DNA of 64,000 nt from Marinicella marina (lineage in GTDB: Bacteria; Pseudomonadota; Gammaproteobacteria; Xanthomonadales; Marinicellaceae), in NCBI RefSeq assembly GCF_030065545.1, contig NZ_JASJNC010000004.1, positions 1-64,000 on the forward strand. The letters run 5' to 3'. The translations under genes were made by a program, and so were the position numbers. The notes under the pieces were generated by a model. The model saw nothing but the letters and a program-made list of their open reading frames with translations. It made no database searches and had not been told where the DNA came from. Of this stretch, positions 59,409-64,000 are shown one piece after another; position 1 is the first letter of the stretch, and every line of letters starts with the position of its first letter.

Positions 59409-60851
59409 ATGAAACTACAGCATCATTATCAATCATTGGGCGAAGCTTTCAGTCAGTCGTCACTGCCAGAACATGTCAGAAATCCTACTGTGGTGCTTTG
59501 GAACCAACAGCTGGCCGACACATTGGGCATTAAGGCCAACAACCATGAAGCCAGCCAGTTTTTTTCCGGTAACGCCTTAATTACCGGCTCAAAACCGGTT
59601 GCAATGGCTTATTCAGGCCATCAATTCGGTCAGTTCAATCCGCATTTGGGAGATGGCCGAGCCCATTTGCTTGGTGAGTTGAGAACAGCCGAAGGTTTGA
59701 TCAAAGAGCTTCAGCTCAAAGGTTCTGGCCGCACCCCTTTTTCAAGAAATGGAGACGGCAAATGTGGCATCAAACCAGCCGTTCGTGAGTACATCATGTC
59801 AGAGGCCATGCATGCATTGGGTGTACCCACCACCCGCTGTTTGGCGGTGGTCAGCACGGGCGAGGATATTCAGCGGCAAACCACCACCCCTGGCGCCGTG
59901 GTGACACGGGTTGCTGATTCACATTTGCGGGTTGGGACTTTTGAATACTTTGCAGCCAGAGGGATGCATGATGAAATAAAAGTGCTGGCTGATATAGCGG
60001 TTGCCAGACACTATCCTGAAATCAATGATAAGGATGACACAAAGTACTTACAGTTAATCTCTCATGTTATTGATAAACAAATACATTTAATTACTGAATG
60101 GATGCGAGTTGGGTTTATACATGGCGTCATGAACACTGACAACACCCTGCTTTCTGGAGACACCATTGACTACGGCCCTTGTGCCATGATGGGGGTATAT
60201 GACCCCAATACCGTTTTCAGCTCAATCGATCACCAAGGCCGGTACGCCTTTGGCAACCAGCCGTGGATTGCTCAATGGAACATGGCCCGGTTTGCCGAGT
60301 CATTGTTGCCAGTGATTGTTGATGGCGGCGAGGACGCGATTGCTTTGGTTACGCCATTGATCGAATCATACCAAGATAAATACCAACAAGCATTCAGTTT
60401 AATGATGGCCAAGAAAATAGGTTTCAGCGAAAACAGCCAGGAAGCCAGCCAGCTGTGTAATGAGCTGCTGGAAATCATGTTCAAAAAACATTTGGACTAC
60501 ACCGAGACATTCACTCAGCTTAAAAACTCACTACAACCTAAGGATGGTACCTCGCCAGTGCTGCACCCAAGCCTAATGGAATGGCAAATAAAATGGCAAG
60601 AAACCCTCAATAAAAAGCAACTAAATCATCAAGCTGTGACCTTGATGGCAGAAAATAATCCATTGGCAATTCCAAGAAATCACCTGATTGAACAGGTGCT
60701 GACAGCCACAGAAGCAAACTCAGCTCACCCAGCTGCTTCAGAAATGCTGAAAGTAGTGCAAAACCCTTATACCCTGACTGAAAACACCCATAAATACCAA
60801 GTGACTGATAAAGATGCTGACCTGAATTACCAAACATACTGCGGTACTTGA
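59409..60851 (+). CDS. selO: SelO family protein adenylyltransferase
   Basis: This 480-residue pseudokinase-fold enzyme (YdiU/SelO) transfers AMP to Ser/Thr/Tyr of target proteins. Family blocks seen: AYSGHQFGQFNPHLGDGRA, LQLKGSGRTPFSRNGDGK (the ATP site in inverted orientation), GVMNTDNTLLSGDTIDYGP and DHQGRYAFGNQP. Cys478 lies third from the C-terminus, the position of selenocysteine in eukaryotic SelO and of the redox-active Cys in E. coli. The gene starts 4 nt after the RND pump stop codon, so it is probably in the TetR-controlled operon. That would tie a redox-stress AMPylator to efflux (inference). Confidence 0.93.
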   Translation: MKLQHHYQSLGEAFSQSSLPEHVRNPTVVLWNQQLADTLGIKANNHEASQFFSGNALITGSKPVAMAYSGHQFGQFNPHLGDGRAHLLGELRTAEGLIKELQLKGSGRTPFSRNGDGKCGIKPAVREYIMSEAMHALGVPTTRCLAVVSTGEDIQRQTTTPGAVVTRVADSHLRVGTFEYFAARGMHDEIKVLADIAVARHYPEINDKDDTKYLQLISHVIDKQIHLITEWMRVGFIHGVMNTDNTLLSGDTIDYGPCAMMGVYDPNTVFSSIDHQGRYAFGNQPWIAQWNMARFAESLLPVIVDGGEDAIALVTPLIESYQDKYQQAFSLMMAKKIGFSENSQEASQLCNELLEIMFKKHLDYTETFTQLKNSLQPKDGTSPVLHPSLMEWQIKWQETLNKKQLNHQAVTLMAENNPLAIPRNHLIEQVLTATEANSAHPAASEMLKVVQNPYTLTENTHKYQVTDKDADLNYQTYCGT

Positions 60852-60894
60852 AAATTCAATTAATTGAGTTTTTATTCAGAGAAACTGCGTTAGA

Positions 60895-62223
60895 TCAGTC
60901 AAATCCATCGATAAAAATGAGATCCACTTCAGGCAAATTAGGCTGCAGGATAAACACCCCGCGATTGATGTCAGATACAATGACTAAACCATTATCAAAG
61001 AAAGGATATACATTCCAAGCACCCGGAAATCCAACGCCATCACCTTCAGGATGGGTATCAAAAAACGCCACTTCTCTCATTTCTGGCTCACTCAAATCAC
61101 CCAGTTCTAGAATGCGCAAACCACGTGAATAATTGGCCTGATAAGTATGCGAGCCGACGATGTATTGGTTGTGATCAATCGATGCACCATCAGATTCGTG
61201 AAAACCTTTATAAACGGGATTATCTAAATCTCTAAAGTCCATAACCAGGGTTCTGGTATTCACTTCATCACGCCACTCATCCAGCTCATCATCAATCACA
61301 AAATAACGTTGATCCTCAGTTAACCAGCCCTGATGGGTGTATTGACTGCCTTTGTAACCGGTTCTCGAAAGTTGCGCTGGATTGTTCTTTACCGTAACAT
61401 CCACCACCGTAACCGTGTCTTCATTACTGGCAAAACATATTTCTCGCCCTTGGTAATCTTGATCGGGCCCAGAGTAAGTCAAACACTGCGCATCATGGGT
61501 ATACCCATCGGCACTGAAGCAACCGGCGAAGGTAGGGTTGATGGGGTTTTGAATGTTAACCATATGCAAACCACCGTTACAGGTGTTACCGCCAACCAAA
61601 TAAGCAAAGCCTGATGTTTGGTTGATTACAATGTTGTGTGCAAACTGAAACGCACCTGCTGTGTATAGCCGATCTGCAACAAAAGTTTCCGGCTTGTTTT
61701 TAACCGACAAAAGTCGGGTTAAATCAAATACCTGCATGCCATGATTATTGATGGCATCAGCCACAATGTAGGCATGATTATTGTATGTTTTGATGTCACG
61801 CCAAGCACTGGAACCCAATGTGGTTGGTAGTTGGCCAATAAATATGGGATTCTCAGGGTCGGTAATTTCTACAAATGATGTGCCATTTGAGCGGCCAACC
61901 AAAGCAAAATAACGGCCACTGGCCTGGTGTTTCCAACCCCATGAATCAGAGCCTTGCCCGCCGCCTAATGCAGCCAATTCCAAGTGTCCTTTGAGATCGA
62001 TATTTAAACAGGAAAACTCATCTGCTGTGCCGTTGGTGCAGTTTTGCGCCCCTTTGAATTGATAGCCTGTGTAAGGTTGACTGTGAGCGGCATGCATCAA
62101 TTTCACAAAATCTGCATCGGGGTATTTTTTCCCAATAATGGCAGATCTGGCAGGCGTATGACAGGCTTCAACCGGTAGCCATACCAGTAATATCAGTGAG
62201 ATGCATAGGTGTTTGATGTTCAT
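60895..62223 (-). CDS. Exported LVIVD-repeat / choice-of-anchor B protein with C-terminal IFIDGFD
   Basis: The start at ATG 62223 (442 residues) gives a signal peptide (IKHLCISLILLVWLPVEAC); the longer frame from 62301 overlaps the upstream gene. The body is a beta propeller of LVIVD type, with repeated units such as SFVEITDPENPIFIGQLP, DLDNPVYKGF and NPINPTFAGCF, matching the choice-of-anchor B domain family. The C-terminus is LIFIDGFD, the same signature as in two other exported proteins here. It starts 22 nt after the amidohydrolase gene and is probably in one operon with it and the M24 peptidase. Function is unknown. Confidence 0.85.
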   Translation of the reverse strand: MNIKHLCISLILLVWLPVEACHTPARSAIIGKKYPDADFVKLMHAAHSQPYTGYQFKGAQNCTNGTADEFSCLNIDLKGHLELAALGGGQGSDSWGWKHQASGRYFALVGRSNGTSFVEITDPENPIFIGQLPTTLGSSAWRDIKTYNNHAYIVADAINNHGMQVFDLTRLLSVKNKPETFVADRLYTAGAFQFAHNIVINQTSGFAYLVGGNTCNGGLHMVNIQNPINPTFAGCFSADGYTHDAQCLTYSGPDQDYQGREICFASNEDTVTVVDVTVKNNPAQLSRTGYKGSQYTHQGWLTEDQRYFVIDDELDEWRDEVNTRTLVMDFRDLDNPVYKGFHESDGASIDHNQYIVGSHTYQANYSRGLRILELGDLSEPEMREVAFFDTHPEGDGVGFPGAWNVYPFFDNGLVIVSDINRGVFILQPNLPEVDLIFIDGFD

Positions 62224-62245
62224 AGGCTTACATTTGACCTGTCTG

Positions 62246-63535
62246 TTATTGTTCGCGGGATTTTGCCACCTTACCACCTTTGATGACCGCCTGTATATCA
62301 TTCATTACTTCAATATTTTCAAGCGGATTCTCAGCAACAACCACCATATCAGCATAGAAGCCAGCCTTGACTTGACCCAATGAGTCAGTCTGTCCCAGTA
62401 GCTTTGCTGCCTCAACTGTAGCAGCCTGTAAGGCTTCAGCTGGACTCATGCCATTGCTGACCATCAGGGCAAATTCTTCGGCATTCCTGCCGTGTTCAGA
62501 AACCCCACTGTCGGTACCGAAAGCGATGTTAACACCGGCTTCATAAGCACGGTTAAAAGAGCCTGCAATCAAAGGTCCTATGGTGGCAGCTTTGTTGGCA
62601 ACCACTTCAGGAAAAAAACCAGCTATTTTTGACTTTTCAGTGACCCAATCACCAGCAATCAGTGTCGGTACCAAGTAAGTGCCATGCTTTTTCATGGCTT
62701 TAATGACTTCTTTATCCAAATAAGTGCCATGTTCAATGCTGGCCACTCCTGCCTCAATGGCCCTAAGCATGCCCGCTTTACCATGTGCATGGGCTGCTAC
62801 TTTGAAACCATAATCATCAGCGGTGGCAATCAATGCCTTCAATTCATCATCACTGAATTGTGCATTATCACCACTGGCTGCTTGACTCAAAACCCCACCA
62901 GTGGCAGTGATTTTAATCAGATCGGCACCATCTTGATAACGTTGTCTGACTGCCCGCCTGGCATCAGCAACGCCATTGAGTACCCCATGTTCAGGTGTGG
63001 TGTGTGGAAACAAACCATGGCGATAACCATTACTGGGATCAGCATGGCCACCGGTGGTAGCCAAGGATTTGGCAGTGGTGAAGATACGGGGACCTTTGAC
63101 TTTACCTTGGTTGATGGCTTTTTTTAGTGCCACTGACACATTGAAAGCATCCCCAACATCTCTGATTGTAGTGAATCCTGCCATCAGGGTTCTCTCAGCA
63201 AAAACCACTGAATTAAACGCCACATCAGCTTCGTTGTGTTGGAACTTCTCAATGTACCTGGTTTTACTGTTTTCATGGGTGATGTGGGTATGCATATCCA
63301 TCAAACCTGGCAAGCAGAATTGATCTGAAAAATCTAAGTCTATTTTGTGATCAGCAAAATCCTCAACTGCTTGGACCTTTTCTCCCTGCATGATCACCAC
63401 TTGATTTTGTTTCATTTCGCCGCTCAACGCATCAAACAAAGCACCACAACGGATGTTCATGGCAGTGGCTTGAAAGCCTATCATGGTAGTTGTCGCTAGC
63501 ATCAAATGAATGCAACTGAATTTCTTATAAGTCAT
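62246..63535 (-). CDS. Exported amidohydrolase (imidazolonepropionase/prolidase-like)
   Basis: This 429-residue metal-dependent hydrolase has a signal peptide (MTYKKFSCIHLMLATTTMIG, ending about residue 25). The TIM-barrel metal site includes HTHITHE, then VAAHAHGKAGM, ASIEHGTYL and GTDSGV. Such exported members often cleave Xaa-Pro or related dipeptides. It starts 4 nt after the stop of the M24 peptidase gene, suggesting joint peptide (perhaps proline-peptide) breakdown. Substrate is inference. Confidence 0.88.
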   Translation of the reverse strand: MTYKKFSCIHLMLATTTMIGFQATAMNIRCGALFDALSGEMKQNQVVIMQGEKVQAVEDFADHKIDLDFSDQFCLPGLMDMHTHITHENSKTRYIEKFQHNEADVAFNSVVFAERTLMAGFTTIRDVGDAFNVSVALKKAINQGKVKGPRIFTTAKSLATTGGHADPSNGYRHGLFPHTTPEHGVLNGVADARRAVRQRYQDGADLIKITATGGVLSQAASGDNAQFSDDELKALIATADDYGFKVAAHAHGKAGMLRAIEAGVASIEHGTYLDKEVIKAMKKHGTYLVPTLIAGDWVTEKSKIAGFFPEVVANKAATIGPLIAGSFNRAYEAGVNIAFGTDSGVSEHGRNAEEFALMVSNGMSPAEALQAATVEAAKLLGQTDSLGQVKAGFYADMVVVAENPLENIEVMNDIQAVIKGGKVAKSREQ

Positions 63536-63539
63536 TTTT

Positions 63540-64000
63540 TTAACCCCTCATGGTATGTTCGATTTCTGCGACCGTCTTCGGTGCACTTTTACTTAATATA
63601 ACTGGACCTTTTTTACTGACTTGAACGTCATCCTCTATCCTGACTCCCATCCCACGCCACTTTTTAGGTGCTTTGGAGTTTTCACTGATGTATAAGCCGG
63701 GTTCTACCGTTAACACCATATTTTCCTCCAATTCGACCCACAGGTCATCAACCCGGTAATCACCCACATCATGCACATCTAATCCTAACCAATGGCCAGT
63801 CATGTGCATATAGTATTGGGTATAAGTCTTCTCCTCTAAAACCTGATCTAAGCTGCCTTTCAATATCTTCAAATCTAATAAGCCTTGACTGATGGTTTTG
63901 GCGGCAGCATCGTGAAAATCAATCCAATGTTTACCCACTTTCACTTGATCTATGGCATCAGACTGGGCCTGTAACACCAACTCATAAAGGTCTTTTTGCC
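63540..64000 (-). CDS. M24-family metallopeptidase (Xaa-Pro aminopeptidase-like), C-terminal part
   Basis: The gene runs off the right window edge; about 153 C-terminal residues are visible. The pita-bread fold metal ligands are seen: His in HMTGHWLGLDVHDVG, Glu in LTVEPGLYI and the late Glu in VRIEDDVQV. These match PepP-type Xaa-Pro aminopeptidases (dinuclear Mn). It is the first visible gene of the peptidase-amidohydrolase-LVIVD unit. A signal peptide cannot be checked because the 5' end is missing. Confidence 0.88.
   Translation of the reverse strand, partial: QKDLYELVLQAQSDAIDQVKVGKHWIDFHDAAAKTISQGLLDLKILKGSLDQVLEEKTYTQYYMHMTGHWLGLDVHDVGDYRVDDLWVELEENMVLTVEPGLYISENSKAPKKWRGMGVRIEDDVQVSKKGPVILSKSAPKTVAEIEHTMRG

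Overview
The window looks like a chromosomal segment of a low-to-moderate GC gammaproteobacterium. The order rpsF-rpsR-rplI-dnaB-alr, a mfd-csiV pair, fabI, SelO and several RND pumps support this. Three exported proteins end in a short C-terminal signature (hydrophobic-Phe-x-x-[Gly/Ser]-Phe-[Asp/Glu]) that I associate with Xanthomonadales/Marinicella-type bacteria. The genus is inference. No rRNA, tRNA or CRISPR array is visible. The two window edges cut an IS3-family insertion sequence (left) and an M24 peptidase gene (right).

Layout. 1-140: end of an IS3-family element. 302-4227: exported FG-GAP repeat protein and a solitary tyrosine recombinase. 4375-10382: signalling block with an FHA/winged-helix protein, a small beta-rich protein, a membrane Ser/Thr kinase with TPRs, and an FHA-GAF-GGDEF diguanylate cyclase. 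10614-16922: Baeyer-Villiger-type monooxygenase, a radical SAM protein with its DUF4130 partner (a predicted DNA repair/modification pair of unknown chemistry), a convergent DnaQ-like exonuclease/GIY-YIG fusion, and an AstE-like deacylase. 17189-21339: DUF5666 exported protein and DUF6502 putative regulator, divergent from a secreted three-repeat protein; an 18-bp perfect palindrome lies between them. 21832-29082: CusCBA-type copper/silver efflux locus with a glutaredoxin-MauE fusion and a Met/His-rich leader protein. Two genes there carry independent 15-bp tandem repeats of seven units each. 29235-33830: esterase, metallo-beta-lactamase-fold hydrolase and penicillin acylase. 34066-39148: core operon rpsF-rpsR-rplI and dnaB-alr plus an ATP/ADP-antiporter-like membrane protein. 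39339-46495: SDR, mfd, csiV, yceI, fabI and a small lipoprotein. 46834-50309: a tiny very basic gene and a tricorn-like S41 protease. 50433-60851: two RND adaptor/pump pairs around a TetR gene, followed closely by selO. 60895-64000: exported choice-of-anchor-B/LVIVD protein, amidohydrolase and partial Xaa-Pro peptidase.

The most unusual object is the 56-codon basic gene at 46834-47004 (minus). It has a good ribosome binding site and a perfect -10 box. A strong intrinsic terminator lies inside the reading frame and ends about 8 nt before the stop codon, so most transcripts should be non-stop. That architecture is known for backup ribosome-rescue factors (ArfA, BrfA) that are held in check by tmRNA. 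The protein lacks the recognisable ArfA core, so it may be a new rescue factor. Other points of interest are the DUF6502 palindrome, the metal-binding tandem repeats, the radical SAM/DUF4130/nuclease group, and the phosphothreonine/c-di-GMP cluster.
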